Source of the DNA: Meira nashicola
Lineage: Eukaryota; Basidiomycota; Exobasidiomycetes; Exobasidiales; Brachybasidiaceae
Assembly: GCA_001600355.1 (NCBI GenBank)
Contig: BCJU01000005.1
Location: 342,099 to 406,098 of the forward strand
DNA: 64,000 nt
Direction: 5' to 3'
Positions within the stretch are counted from its first letter, which is position 1; each line of letters begins with the position of its first letter. The notes under the pieces are model-generated. The model made no database searches. It saw only the letters and a program-made list of their open reading frames with translations, and was not told the DNA's origin. Positions 20,335 to 30,772 of the stretch are shown in pieces. Both the position numbers and the translations under genes were made by a program.

Positions 20335-20608
20335 ATAAGGCTCTCTTCTCGGGATACGGGAATGGTTGAAACCTATAATATTCCCGCCGGCTTTTGGCGC
20401 TAATGCAAAAAAAAATGAAACAAAGCTAAAAAGTGTTCTATGACATGTGTTCTTATTTTCTTTCGGGTATGTGTATAGTTGATGTTGCCGAGCTAACAAT
20501 GACATTAATGTATATATAGTGATATCTATGTATGTAAATATACGATAGGGGTCATCCTTTCCACCAACACATCACACACTCACCCACTCAATAAAATCAA
20601 GAATAAAG

Positions 20609-21154
20609 ATGGTATTTGGAATGAATTTATTCGGTGGTGGACAGGTTACAGAACTTAAAGTTGATTCATATGAAAGTTTAAAAAGTGAAACACTTGAAGC
20701 ACGATCATCGATGGATTTAATGATTGAAAGATGTCAATCAGATCAACCAAGTGTTTTACAAATTTTATCAATCGGAAGAGCATCTTCTTCATTGGTAAAA
20801 AAGTTACAATCTTTATCAGACTTTACACAAAAGTTAACAATTAAACCTTTACCTGAACCAGAAGATGCAAAAGAATATTTAATTTTATTTAAAGTTGTAA
20901 GTGAAAAATCTCAAATTATTGTTACAAGAATGAATGCACTTTATCCTTCAATGGAATCAAAAGGAGCGTTAAAGTATGTAAGAGCGGATATAGAAGCTAT
21001 AAATACAAGTATGCGTACAATAACAAATCAGATGAATTTAATACTTCCCGAACAACAACAAATCGAAGTTCAAGAAATTGCAAAGGATATAAATGAAGCA
21101 TTAGATCAACTTTTAATAAAATATGCCATAGAACAAAACGAAAAACAGGAATGA
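20609..21154 (+). CDS. Unknown helical protein, 181 residues
   Basis: Single exon with its ATG at 20609 behind a CA-rich leader. I do not recognise the family with confidence. The protein is predicted mostly helical with four heptad-like stretches, for example VLQILSIGRASSSLVKKL, LILFKVVSEKSQIIVTRM and IEAINTSMRTITNQMNLIL. It has no cysteine-rich module; its single Cys is in IERCQSD. No signal peptide is evident: the start MVFGMNLFGGG is short and glycine-rich. The pattern loosely resembles the four-helix HsbA (hydrophobic surface binding) fold, but those are usually secreted. Low complexity is absent and the codon pattern is like its neighbours, so it is likely a real gene. Confidence 0.6.
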   Translation: MVFGMNLFGGGQVTELKVDSYESLKSETLEARSSMDLMIERCQSDQPSVLQILSIGRASSSLVKKLQSLSDFTQKLTIKPLPEPEDAKEYLILFKVVSEKSQIIVTRMNALYPSMESKGALKYVRADIEAINTSMRTITNQMNLILPEQQQIEVQEIAKDINEALDQLLIKYAIEQNEKQE

Positions 21155-22085
21155 TTATCTATGTATCACCGAATATCCGAAAATTCAATCATTTCCACCA
21201 ATAATGATTAAAGTGGCTGATTAGATCATAATATCCTTTCCGTCTTTTCCGAGAATGGATTAGGGTTGGATAGAGGTTATATTGCTTCCGACAGATGAAC
21301 CGGAACGGCCCTTAACTGATTGTACAGTCACTGTATCTATCATTTGTGTAAGGGCAAGTGGGGGAATAAGTCTAAAACATACAGCGCATCATACTCCTGA
21401 TCTGCGTTGAAGATCTTGAGGGGTAGCATGGTAGGAGTGAAATGGGGAAAAGTCTTGGCAGAAAAAGAATTATATTTTTTGGCACTTTGACAGGTTTCCC
21501 ACACATTCAAGTTAGGCACAAGCGCGCGGTTTAATCTCGCGTCAGTTTTGTACCTGAATTGTGCGTGTGCAGTGTTGTACATTTTGGCTTGAAATCAGTC
21601 TTTTTATGATAAAACGTAAACGCCAAGCCACAACATCCTCTTAATTCTGGAATCCCGATTGATGTACATATGTATGCGAGCGTGCGTGTGTGTGTAAAAT
21701 AAAAAAAGCCAATCAAAAGTCAGCCTGTTACGTACGAATAATAATAAAACTCAGCTGAACGAGCTCTTTTATTTTAAATCATTCCCACCGTCATTTCCGC
21801 TTTTTGAACCGGAGAAAAGTACTTCCTTTATCGGAAGGTGTACATTGAGAGAGGGATTATACGATTCCCGCCGGTGTTGGTAATTTGCATTACCCCACGG
21901 GGCTGATATGCAATTTTGTCTTTTGTTTTTCATACCCCGCCTTTTGTCACAATAATATAAAAAGAACGAGGGCGCATCACAATTTCAATTTCCTCTCTTT
22001 CCTTCAATCACCCTGCCAACTAGTAAAGTAGGGTATTCTTCTCATTTTCCCTTCATCCACTCACACACACACCCACCTTTTCGAA
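21155..22085. other. Intergenic region upstream of the MFS transporter
   Basis: About 930 bp. No coding exon seen; two minus-strand frames (21340-21582, 21531-21716) lack any family signal. A TATA-like AATATAAAAAG begins at 21954, followed by a CT-rich leader (21980-22080) ending in CACACACACACCC before the ATG. Confidence 0.45.
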
Positions 22086-23672
22086 ATGGAGACAACCAAT
22101 CATCACCTTTACCGCGACGGACACGAAGCAGAAGCTGTTCATTCAAATCAAGATGTTGAATCATTCAACAGCGAAAACAAAAATGTAGCTGGTGCTCATC
22201 TTGATACATTTGATGCTGCACAACCAGGTCAATTGGCAACAGATATGCGAGGTAAAGAATTAATTCAATTCGATCCAAAAGAAGAAGCACGATTACGACG
22301 TAAGATTGATCGTTGGATCGTACCAACAGTTGCTTTATTGTATCTGTTTTGTTTTATCGATCGAGCAAATATTGGAAATGCACGCTTGGCTGGATTGGAA
22401 AAAGATTTAGGGATCAATCCAAAGACATATCAATATAACGTCCTTCTTTCTTCCTTTTATGTTTCTTACATCGTTTTCGAAATTCCATCAACAATGTTAA
22501 CAAAGATCATTGGACCAAAGATTTGGATCGCAACGATGGCAGGATTGTTTGGTTTATTGAGCATGTGCACCGCTTTTGTGAGCTCTTACGGAGCAGCAAT
22601 AGCAGTTCGCTTTTTACTTGGTGTTGCAGAAGCAGGGATGCTTCCTTCAATTGCTTTTTATCTATCAAGATTTTACAAAAAAGATGAATTAGCCCTTCGT
22701 TTAGCAATGTACATCGTAATGGCTCCTTCTGCAGGTGCATTTGGTGGTTTACTAGCTTCTGGTATTCTTAAAATTGATCGAATTGGCACAATTGAAAGAT
22801 GGGAAATGATCTTTTTCGTTGAAGGTATTATTACGATCGGTTTAGCAGTTATTGGTTATTTCACTTTAACAAACAGTATAGAAAGTGCAAAATGGTTAAC
22901 AAAAGATGAAAAGTATATGGCAACTGCTCGTCTTAAAACTGAAATGGTTGGTCAAACAGTTTTAGTTGATAAAGCAAATTCAAAAGCAGTTATTCGTGGT
23001 ATCTTTGCTCCAACATCAATCTTTTGCGCTTTAATGTTTTTATTGGATAACATTACTGTTCAAGGAGTTGCTTTCTTTTTACCAACAATCGTTAAAACTC
23101 TTTATCCAAAAGAGACAGTAATTCATCAACAATTATTAACAGTTCCACCAAACGTTGTTGGAGCAGTTGGTGTTTTACTTTCAGCTTATATCACAACAAA
23201 GATTCGTGTTCGTTTCCCTATCGTTTTCGTTAATGCTTTATTCATGTTAACTGGATATGCAATGTTTTTAGGATCAAAGAATTTAAACGTACGTTATGCA
23301 GGTTCATTCGTTACTTGTATTGGTGCATTCTCAATGGGCGCTTTACTTCCTGCTTGGGCAGCAATTAATACAAATAACGATAGTGAAAAAGCAGGTGCGA
23401 TAGGAGTTGTAGTTATGTTTGGTAATATGGGTGGTTTAATTGCAACTTGGTCTTATCTTTCAAAACATGCTCCAAATTTCGTACCAGGAAACAGTTTAAA
23501 TTTAGGCGCAGGTGCTGGAATTGCTTTGTTGAGTATCGTTTTATACTTTTATCAAAAACGTGAAAATGTTAAACGAGAACGTGGTGATTATGATCATCGT
23601 ATTCAAGGTAAATCAATGGAAGAGATTGAATTGTTGGGATTGAATCATCCTGGTTTCAAGCTTCGACATTGA
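22086..23672 (+). CDS. MFS transporter, anion:cation symporter family (Dal5/Tna1-like)
   Basis: 528 residues, single exon, about 12 membrane helices. After an acidic cytosolic N-terminus it has LRRKIDRWIVPTVALLYLFCFIDRANIGNARLAGL, the characteristic helix 1-2 region of the allantoate/nicotinate permease family. FYVSYIVFEIPSTMLTK, RFLLGVAEAGMLPSIAFYLS and FYKKDELALRLAMY follow. This family imports organic anions such as allantoate, nicotinate, biotin precursors or pantothenate by proton symport at the plasma membrane. The substrate cannot be assigned from sequence. The C-terminus (EEIELLGLNHPGFKL) is conserved among relatives. No adjacent catabolic gene hints at a substrate. Confidence 0.92.
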   Translation: METTNHHLYRDGHEAEAVHSNQDVESFNSENKNVAGAHLDTFDAAQPGQLATDMRGKELIQFDPKEEARLRRKIDRWIVPTVALLYLFCFIDRANIGNARLAGLEKDLGINPKTYQYNVLLSSFYVSYIVFEIPSTMLTKIIGPKIWIATMAGLFGLLSMCTAFVSSYGAAIAVRFLLGVAEAGMLPSIAFYLSRFYKKDELALRLAMYIVMAPSAGAFGGLLASGILKIDRIGTIERWEMIFFVEGIITIGLAVIGYFTLTNSIESAKWLTKDEKYMATARLKTEMVGQTVLVDKANSKAVIRGIFAPTSIFCALMFLLDNITVQGVAFFLPTIVKTLYPKETVIHQQLLTVPPNVVGAVGVLLSAYITTKIRVRFPIVFVNALFMLTGYAMFLGSKNLNVRYAGSFVTCIGAFSMGALLPAWAAINTNNDSEKAGAIGVVVMFGNMGGLIATWSYLSKHAPNFVPGNSLNLGAGAGIALLSIVLYFYQKRENVKRERGDYDHRIQGKSMEEIELLGLNHPGFKLRH

Positions 23673-23759
23673 GCAATTAAATATGTTTGTTGGAATTGTT
23701 GTTATGAACTGTACAGTAATCTAAACATTTATGAAATTGAAATAAAATATACAATGTAT

Positions 23760-24226
23760 TCATATATTATTTGATTGAATTGTTTTAGATGGCGATAAGC
23801 CTTTCTCTTTCGCTTTTAATTCTGAAGCTTCAAATCTAGCTAAATAAGCATCATTTGATTTCTCATATCGATCTTTACCTGTTTCTTTTGCATATCTTTC
23901 TTGTCGAATTTTCATACTTTCTTTTGCGGCATTTGAACGTATCTTTTTTGCCATTCTTTTATCACCATTTGCTTTTTTTTAGGTAGGATTCACTTGTTGC
24001 TAAACCACCTTTTCGACCTATTTCACTGTATAATTTTTTTTCTTTCTTCGTTTTCGGTTTTCGTTCGAAGGCTTTTGGAAGATGATCCAGAGACTGGAAT
24101 ACCTTTCTTGTCGATAATATCTTTATCTCTTTTAATGACCGGTAATGACAATGCTGGTATACTTGTACATATTGTCAAAATCACTTCCAGCGTAGTGGAG
24201 AATAAGATAAAGTAAGCCAGTTTCAT
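23760..24226 (-). pseudogene. Small secreted KGG-motif gene broken by two frameshifts at T8 runs (or assembly errors)
   Basis: Three consecutive frames together look like one gene. From the ATG at 24226 the product begins with a signal peptide (MKLAYFILFSTTLEVILTICTSIPALS) and stops at 24023. The next frame carries SEIGRKGGLATSES, a KGG motif as in Con-10/stress-induced proteins, and stops at 23962. The third frame, ATG at 23954, encodes 64 basic residues (MAKKIRSNAAKES... to 23760) and is open on its own. The breaks coincide with T8 runs (T in the given strand) at 24034-24041 and 23973-23980. Removing one base at each leaves 465 nt, a whole number of codons. Assembly error is as likely as decay. 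The last frame could also be an independent 64-residue gene. Confidence 0.5.
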
Positions 24227-24571
24227 TTCGAGCAAAGAGTATATATGAATTGGGTCAAAAATGAAAAAAGCAAAGTGTAATAATATAAATATAAATACGT
24301 TTAACTGTCAAATCTTGACAAGCAACGCCACTCGGAGAGAATGTGTTAGCTATATGTCCATATGTTCAGATGGCGAGATGGGGCGGTAGATATTGGCTGT
24401 GTTCTATAAACTGTTGGGTATAATTTCCAAATCTTTTCGATCTTGGCAAATTGTTTGCTTACGGTCCGAGATCAGTCAGTTTCTAATAGGTTCAATTTAA
24501 ATGTTTATAAGACATTTCATTTACAAGGATAAACATAAATGAACAATAAGAATATATACAAAGAAACGAAA

Positions 24572-25018
24572 TCATGGTCTTGGCCTTGGACCATGAGGAC
24601 CTGGTGGACGAAGATGATGAAAGATATGACCTGCATGCGGAATATGAGGTACATGAGGAACATGAATATGAGGTGGACGAACTACAGCTCCAATCGCATG
24701 ACCGATTAAATGAGTTGCTTGATGAACTTTACGATGAATTTTATGAGCTGCATGTTCTGCACCATGAACTGCAACCGTTCCAGCTGCTGCTCCAACAGCT
24801 GCTGCTGCTGCAGTTCCTAAATAATGATTTGAATTACTGCCATAATGTTGGTGTTGTTGTGGATATCCTGAAGGTGGATATTGTTGTTGTTGATGATAAG
24901 GATATGCTGTTGGTGGATATGGTTGATTGTATGATCCGGAAGGTGCAGCGTATGGTTGTGCGTAAGCTGGTTGTTGTTGTTGATATTTGCCTTTATCTTT
25001 ATTTTTTCCACCGGCCAT
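24572..25018 (-). CDS. Low-complexity Pro/Gln/Tyr/His-rich protein, 148 residues
   Basis: From the ATG at 25018 (MAGGKNKDKGKYQQQQ). The longer frame starts at a non-ATG codon at 25084. The N-terminal half is Gln/Pro/Tyr-rich (QPYPPTAYPYHQQQQY). An Ala/Gly segment follows (YLGTAAAAAVGAAAGTVAVHGAEHAAHKIH) that could form a glycine-zipper helix, and then a His/Pro-rich tail (PPHIHVPHVPHIPHAGH). Such proteins are found in many fungi and have been compared to prion-like or metal-binding proteins. No specific family recognised. The antisense strand is also open, as expected from composition, and was not called. Confidence 0.6.
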   Translation of the reverse strand: MAGGKNKDKGKYQQQQPAYAQPYAAPSGSYNQPYPPTAYPYHQQQQYPPSGYPQQHQHYGSNSNHYLGTAAAAAVGAAAGTVAVHGAEHAAHKIHRKVHQATHLIGHAIGAVVRPPHIHVPHVPHIPHAGHIFHHLRPPGPHGPRPRP

Positions 25019-25130
25019 TGTTTCAAAAATGCAAGAAAAAAGATAAAAGATAATCAAACAAAAATGATTGATAACAATTCGCATGGTGTTTTAAGAAAGA
25101 GGGTCTTTTCTACAATTTTATTTTTTGAAT

Positions 25131-25147
25131 ATATATATATATATATT
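25131..25147. repeat. (AT)n microsatellite
   Basis: Perfect AT dinucleotide run in the divergent spacer between the Pro/His-rich gene and RED. Such tracts are unstable. It may contribute to the promoter of either gene, but nothing else supports that. Confidence 0.7.
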
Positions 25148-25449
25148 TGCAATGATTTTATGAGGCAATGTATAATCATCAATTCAGAGCATATAAGCCC
25201 CTTGTATGACTATATCTTATACTGTCTTATTGAAATATTCTTTCGTCATCGGTAAATTACCTTGGCGCTCAGGCACAGCAAATACAAGAAAATATTCAAA
25301 CAATTCGCGTCAATGCACCACCACCTTTGGCGGGCGTACGCAAACTCTGAGCAGCTGTCATGCAGTGTTTTCTTTTATGACTATCAACATCAAATGTACA
25401 CCTATACGATCGATGTGGTAAGTTGATGATCAAATCTTGTGTGGCGGTG

Positions 25450-26526
25450 ATGGATCAAAGCGCATTTNGACAATTGGTATCTTCTCAAAGCTCTATTGGA
25501 GGAGGAGGAGGNGGAGGAGGAGGAGGAGGAGGAGGAGGAGGCAATGCAGAACATGATCGTGAACGAAAATCGAAGAGAGTGTTTGGTAAAAGTCAAAAGC
25601 GATCAGGGACAGCAAATATATCAAATAAAGATGAAATACAACTTGTTCCAAGAAAGTTAGGAAAGAATGCAACATCAACAGAACAAGAAGAAGATGAAGA
25701 AGAGAAAAATGAACGTGCTCGATTAAAGAAATTATATGCAGAAAATTATACCGATAGAGCAGCAGCACGTAGATCAGGACAAGAAGAATTGAACGAATTT
25801 AATGATGTAGAAAAGTTAAAAGAAGATTTCGCAAAGAGACTAGAGAGTGCAAAAAGTGATTCAGAACGTCAACAATTACGTCAACAAATGTCATTCTTAG
25901 GAGGAGATGCAAAACATACAGTCTTGGTGAATGGATTAGATTTTGCACTTTTAGAACAACAACGTGCAAAGATGAATGGAGATGATGATTTAGAGAATGC
26001 ATTCAATTCAAATTCTGAGAAGAGAAAGATGGAAAAGGTAACTTATACAAACACTACATCTCAAATCAAGAATGATAAATTTAAACCTATAGGAAGTAGT
26101 AAACCTAAGGAGGAAGAGAGTCCGGAATACATTTGGAGAAATGGCAAGAGGATGCGTAAGAAGAGAAAGGATAAGGGTACCACCACTTTGAAGAGTGATG
26201 CGACAGAGGTAACACAGTCTGACGTGCCGACTCAATCCAAGAGAACAAAAGTATCCAAAAAGATCAATAAGGAGGAAGAGAATCCGAACACTACAACTCA
26301 ACAGTCTGAGAAGGAAGTAGTAGAAGAAAATGAAAATTCTCATTCGAAAGAGCCTGCTCCGTCTGTAGAAGATATGACACCTTCAAAAAACATCCAAACT
26401 ACGATCGATCACACACAAGCCCCCGTCGAAGATAGTGAAGAGGAGGATGAAGATATTTTTGCAGGTGCTGGAAGGTGGGATGGAGGATTGGCTGATGAGG
26501 CTAGCGATGAAGATGGTGCAGTATAG
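25450..26526 (+). CDS. RED/IK-like spliceosome B-complex protein
   Basis: 358 residues. I chose the ATG at 25450 because the product then begins MDQSAF.QLV, like other RED proteins; an ATG at 25426 is in frame upstream. Conserved RED_N blocks are ENYTDRAAARRSGQEELNEF, LGGDAKHTVLVNGLDFALL and the acidic/Arg-rich spacer PEYIWRNGKRMRKKRKDK. The C-terminus is acidic and ends DIFAGAGRWDGGLADEASDEDG, another RED feature. RED binds Smu1 and helps activate the spliceosome. Two ambiguous bases (25468 and 25512) fall inside the gene, one in a GGA run encoding poly-Gly, so residues 7 and 21 are uncertain. Confidence 0.87.
   Translation: MDQSAFXQLVSSQSSIGGGGXGGGGGGGGGGNAEHDRERKSKRVFGKSQKRSGTANISNKDEIQLVPRKLGKNATSTEQEEDEEEKNERARLKKLYAENYTDRAAARRSGQEELNEFNDVEKLKEDFAKRLESAKSDSERQQLRQQMSFLGGDAKHTVLVNGLDFALLEQQRAKMNGDDDLENAFNSNSEKRKMEKVTYTNTTSQIKNDKFKPIGSSKPKEEESPEYIWRNGKRMRKKRKDKGTTTLKSDATEVTQSDVPTQSKRTKVSKKINKEEENPNTTTQQSEKEVVEENENSHSKEPAPSVEDMTPSKNIQTTIDHTQAPVEDSEEEDEDIFAGAGRWDGGLADEASDEDGAV
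25498..25541 (+). repeat. (GGA)n trinucleotide repeat with an ambiguous base
   Basis: About fourteen GGA units encode poly-Gly within the RED-like gene. An N at 25512 interrupts it, and another N lies at 25468. The repeat is likely variable in length and hard to assemble. Confidence 0.85.
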
Positions 26527-26751
26527 ATTATTTTAAAATGTATTTTATCATAAATTTTGTATTTTGTATGACAATGCAACCAACATGTGAGGAGGAAACC
26601 TTAAAAATGATATTCTATGTACCTGTGGATTCTTTGAACGTGATCTGTGCGTATGCATCTGGGGAAAGGCGCCGACGCTAAAGACTACTGATTGTAAGCT
26701 TGTAAAGATGCATTCATTCTCCTTCCAGCCATCACATCTTCAACTCTAGCA

Positions 26752-28698
26752 ATGACTTCAAGATCCATACCACGATCTATACGATGGAGAATAGATCTTG
26801 GCGACGGGAAAGGTTTGTTAAGACATGAGCCTGAACAATGGTCTAATTCATTGACAGAAGAAAGAAGGCGATATATTGAATTGAAAAAGAGAGTATTAAG
26901 GGCACCTGATGGAAGTTATCCGGAAGGATTTGGAATGGAAATAAAGAATGGTCAATCTACCAACAAACAACCAAAACCAGTTGATATTAATAATCCTCTC
27001 AGTCTTGCAGATGATAACCCTTGGCATTCACATTTTGCAAATTTGACAACATTAGAACAAATTCAAAAAGATGTAATTCGTGCTTTTCCCGAAGAAGAGG
27101 ATCGATTCAAAAATGGACCTTTGGGAAGAAAAGATAAATTCGTTTCACAATTGAGTTCAATATTGTTTGTATGGAGTTTATCAGACGAAAATCTTAATGT
27201 AGGATATCGACAAGGTATGCATGAAATCGCTGGTGTTTGTTGGTTGATGGTGAAAGAAGATGCGGAAAATGGAATGCTGCAATCCCCTTCATCTTCTTCT
27301 TCTTCAAAACAACCTCTCGTACAAGCTGATGATGTAGAAGCAGATTCATTTGCTTTATTTCAAACGATTATGATTCAGGCTAAACGATGGTATGAATGGA
27401 AATCGATTGGATCTTCAAAGCTTCCAATTCAACAACATTGTGATATGGTGGAAGAATCACTTTCATCGAATGATGTAGATTTATCACGTCATCTGAAACG
27501 AATTGGTGTATCAATGTCAATATTTGCAATTCGCTGGATCAAGCTCTTATTCCTACGTGAACTTCCGCAAGAAGTAACAATTGAAGTTTGGGATACCTTG
27601 TACGAATTAGATCCAACATTATTTCTTGTGGATCATATTTGTGTTGCATTGATTATACGTATTCGTGATACATTGGTAATCAGTGATAATCCAACTGCTT
27701 TACGTACACTACTGAATTATCCAGCTGGAATAGTCGAATCTGGAGAATCGGTACGTGCATTGATGGACGAAGCAAGACAAGCACATAGACGCCATACGGC
27801 TGTCTTGAGTGGAAGAGAAATGCCATATGCTCGTAAAGTACCAGGTTCTTGGAATGAAAGTGATTTTAATACTCGAAGCGGAACAGCTTCTTTTGGCTAT
27901 ACGGCTCCAATGTTAACAGAATTAACCAGAGGGATTTCTGCTCAATCGTTAGGAGCGGGTTTTAATAGAGCAATCACAAACGTTCAGCGTACTGTCAATG
28001 CAGCATATCAAGCACATGCTGCGCAAAATGCATCAAATGATGGATTTCCTCCTTCTATGAATGTAATTAGCGGAAGAAGAGAAACAAAAGCAACAATTGA
28101 TCAAACACCTAAACAACAATTGGATAAAATACGATCAGTGAATGGACAAATGGGAAAGACAATGAACGAAATTATTGATGTTTTGCAAAAACGTTGGGCA
28201 GGAGAAGTTGAGGGAAAGGTTAAGAAAGATGAAGTGGATCTTGCTGAAGATGAACAGCAATTAAGCTTGTTAGTAAGCTTAACCGCATTGAAGCATATTA
28301 GAGACGTCCTTTCCGGACAAGCCGTAGAATTTGATCCTTCTGTGATGCAACTAGGAAAAGAAGATACGAATGGCAAAAGTGGAAACGCTAGAATTGATGT
28401 GCAGCCCAACAACAATACTACTTCTTCTGCTTCAACAACTTACCCACCAAGTTCAACCTCAAAGGGGGACAAGGATAGGACATTCGGAGCTCGTTTTCAA
28501 CGATCGTTAGACGACACCTCGAATGTACATTCGGAATCTAAGGTTGTGTCTGTATCAGAAAATGGCCCGCCCACGACATCAAATAAGACTTCACTACCAG
28601 ATTCGGATCATGTAAAGAAGGTTCACAACCCCAAAGCAGCACGCCCAGTAGCTGCTTCAAAAACAGTCTACGATCCACTTGGTGTTGGAGGAAATTGA
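26752..28698 (+). CDS. TBC-domain Rab GTPase-activating protein (TBC1D5-like)
   Basis: 648 residues, single exon. The N-terminus (IPRSIRWRIDL) has the TBC entry motif of TBC1D5. The arginine-finger region is EQIQKDVIRAFPE, and the dual-finger glutamine motif is YRQGMHEIAGV. IKLLFLRELPQEVTIEVWDTLYELD closes the domain at about residue 310. The C-terminal 250 residues are disordered with a predicted coiled coil (PKQQLDKIRSVNGQMGKTMNEIIDVL). TBC1D5 relatives act on Rab7/Ypt7 with retromer. Here the dual-finger residues R and Q are present. It converges on the first S10 peptidase with about 100 bp between stops. Confidence 0.86.
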   Translation: MTSRSIPRSIRWRIDLGDGKGLLRHEPEQWSNSLTEERRRYIELKKRVLRAPDGSYPEGFGMEIKNGQSTNKQPKPVDINNPLSLADDNPWHSHFANLTTLEQIQKDVIRAFPEEEDRFKNGPLGRKDKFVSQLSSILFVWSLSDENLNVGYRQGMHEIAGVCWLMVKEDAENGMLQSPSSSSSSKQPLVQADDVEADSFALFQTIMIQAKRWYEWKSIGSSKLPIQQHCDMVEESLSSNDVDLSRHLKRIGVSMSIFAIRWIKLLFLRELPQEVTIEVWDTLYELDPTLFLVDHICVALIIRIRDTLVISDNPTALRTLLNYPAGIVESGESVRALMDEARQAHRRHTAVLSGREMPYARKVPGSWNESDFNTRSGTASFGYTAPMLTELTRGISAQSLGAGFNRAITNVQRTVNAAYQAHAAQNASNDGFPPSMNVISGRRETKATIDQTPKQQLDKIRSVNGQMGKTMNEIIDVLQKRWAGEVEGKVKKDEVDLAEDEQQLSLLVSLTALKHIRDVLSGQAVEFDPSVMQLGKEDTNGKSGNARIDVQPNNNTTSSASTTYPPSSTSKGDKDRTFGARFQRSLDDTSNVHSESKVVSVSENGPPTTSNKTSLPDSDHVKKVHNPKAARPVAASKTVYDPLGVGGN

Positions 28699-28800
28699 GG
28701 GAAGAGAAGTATATCATTACGCTATGAGGATTAGGGGATGTAAAACGATGCGAGAAGGGAGTGTGAGAGATCATGGAATCAAGTTGGGTAAAATCGACAT

Positions 28801-30423
28801 TCACTTTTTCGACCAATCTTTCCTGCCTAGCAAATTCAAAACGGCAGCGAATCCGGTCTTTGGAAGATCTTTTGGCAACATATGACCTGATTCAAATATT
28901 TGTGCAAAAGTCAAGCCACGTTCTTCGGTGAATGAACCAGTTTGTTCGCCATCAATGTCATATAAAGGTGTCAACAAAGGTTTCTTGAAACCTGTTGCGT
29001 TGCCCCAAGTCAAATTTTGCAAAGCCAGAGCGGTCATATTGGTCATCACTCTTGCATCCAACTGGGAGGAAAGAAAGGAAAGAGAGAAGGATAGAAACTT
29101 TCAGCATCTATGCAAAACTTAATGGAATTCTATGAAAGTGTTTGAATACTCACATTACCATTAACCAAGACAAACTTCTTGCTTTTTTCGATCACTTGTG
29201 CTAATACACTGTGCTTTTGGTCGGGATACCTATCTGGAGAATGATCATTATCACCATGCAAGAATACATACGAACATTGTTGCCAATCTTTATGTGGTGC
29301 ATGAATGTATGATTGCAATGCTGGATTATCGAAAAATTTATCGGTATAATCTATATTATCGTAATTATCCGTTGGGTGAGGCTTCTTTACGTTGTAAACG
29401 TTGAAGTTTTCATTAATATCTAAAGCGCGTGTTAACATCATATCATATGGAGAGCATGAATCATCAAAATCGGGTAATGGTGGTTTAGCAGGATAATGTA
29501 GATTTCGCTCGACGTAGTCTGTCAAATTGCAAGGAGCTGCCTCATTTTTAATATCTTGTAAATCTTCTTCTGAAAAGTTGAAATCCGCTTTATGTTTAAC
29601 GGCAAACTGGTATGTTGTTGCATCAAGCGTCTCTTCTGGCGTCACGAGTCCGTCAACGATCAAGGTGCCCTGTAATTGATTTGTCACTCCAGATTTGTAT
29701 ACCTCTGCCAATATTGGAGGCAAATACACGCCTGCATAAGATTCTCCTGTGATCCAAAGCTTTTTAGCTTTAAGTTCTGGAAAGATTTCGTAAAAGTGTT
29801 TCAAAAAGCTAACAAACTCTTTTGCGATTTGCGTTTCATTTGTGAAATACGTTCTTCCTGTTGAAAAACCAACATTAGCAGGTTGATCAACATAAACGAT
29901 ATTTGAAATTTTTGTCCAAGAATATTCATTTGGTTTATTTACGTCATTTTCCGTTTCTTGAATATGAAAAGGTCCATTCTCATGTGAAAGTCCAAACATG
30001 GAACTACATCCTGGACCTCCGTTTATCCAAATTAATAAATCTTCACCTGAATTTATATCATCTTTTCCCCACATCCACATAAATAAAGAACCATTTTTAA
30101 CTTTATCACTTTCTATCGGGATATTACCTGCCCATGAGTTTTTTGTTTTAAATGGAAGACCGGGACTAAGGAAAAAGGAGAACATTCTTGGTCAGCAAAT
30201 CAATCACTTTCTGATAATTAATGAATACATACATTTGTGTTCCTACAGCATACTCTTTTGCTTTTGCTCCTGCAAATGATAAACTTGATTGGCATTTTTG
30301 ACAACCTGCACTTGGTTCAACTCCATTTGGGAGGGTTGCTGCATTCTTACGGATTGCAGTAGCAGAGGCATGATTAAAGAGACAAATGGTTGCCAATACA
30401 ATGGCAAAATGTGGAAAGAGCAT
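28801..30423 (-). CDS. Secreted serine carboxypeptidase, family S10 (paralogue 1, active-site intact)
   Basis: Three exons: 30233-30423, 29154-30165 and 28801-29061, with introns of 67 and 92 nt; 487 residues. Signal peptide MLFPHFAIVLATICLFNHASA, then a Cys-pair segment AGCQKCQSSLSFAG shared by all four S10 copies here. S10 landmarks: NSWAGNIPI, WINGGPGCSS, nucleophile motif ITGESYAGVYLP, the Asp in NGNLDARV (spanning the exon 2/3 joint) and the His in ESGHMLPKDLP. It should remove C-terminal residues outside the cell or in the vacuole. Its nearest relative is the inactive copy at 49674-51269, which begins with nearly the same 64 residues. No C-terminal membrane anchor, so it is not Kex1-like. 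Confidence 0.93.
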
Positions 30424-30484
30424 CGTTGAATGAGTGTATACTCAGAGAACGAAGGAAAGAGAAGGGAATGAAAAAGAGAACTCA

Positions 30485-30492
30485 GTTTTATA
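30485..30492 (-). promoter_or_regulatory. TATA box of S10 paralogue 1
   Basis: On the minus strand GCTATAAAAC lies about 65 bp upstream of the ATG at 30423. The same GCTATAAAA core is found upstream of the paralogue at 49674. A shared promoter core argues that the upstream region was duplicated with the gene. Confidence 0.5.
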
Positions 30493-30772
30493 GCAATCTC
30501 TTTATTGAATTTAAAAGTTATAGGGGAATAAGTATGTACTTATTAGAACATTAAAAAATATCAGGTTGATTAATGGAGTTGATAAATTATGGCACATAGG
30601 GGAAGTACCATTAACGGAAATTGCTCCTGAAATTCGATATTACCATTTGGCTATACGGACTGATCAGACTATATCATAAGCATTATTTAAATTGATTTGT
30701 GGGGGAAATGAGAAAGATTGTAGACAAAAAAAAATGACATGAACATAAACTCATTACAAAAAAAGCCAGCTT

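Noticed and set aside
19967..20338. 123-codon frame overlapping copy 2 of the four-Cys tail gene
   Set aside because: Shifted-frame reading of the Ser/Gly repeat region. The signal-peptide frame with the conserved tail is clearly the real one.
24574..25053. 159-codon plus-strand frame (Leu/Glu/Asp/Val-rich)
   Set aside because: Antisense shadow of the Pro/His/Gln-rich gene. The repetitive composition keeps both strands open.
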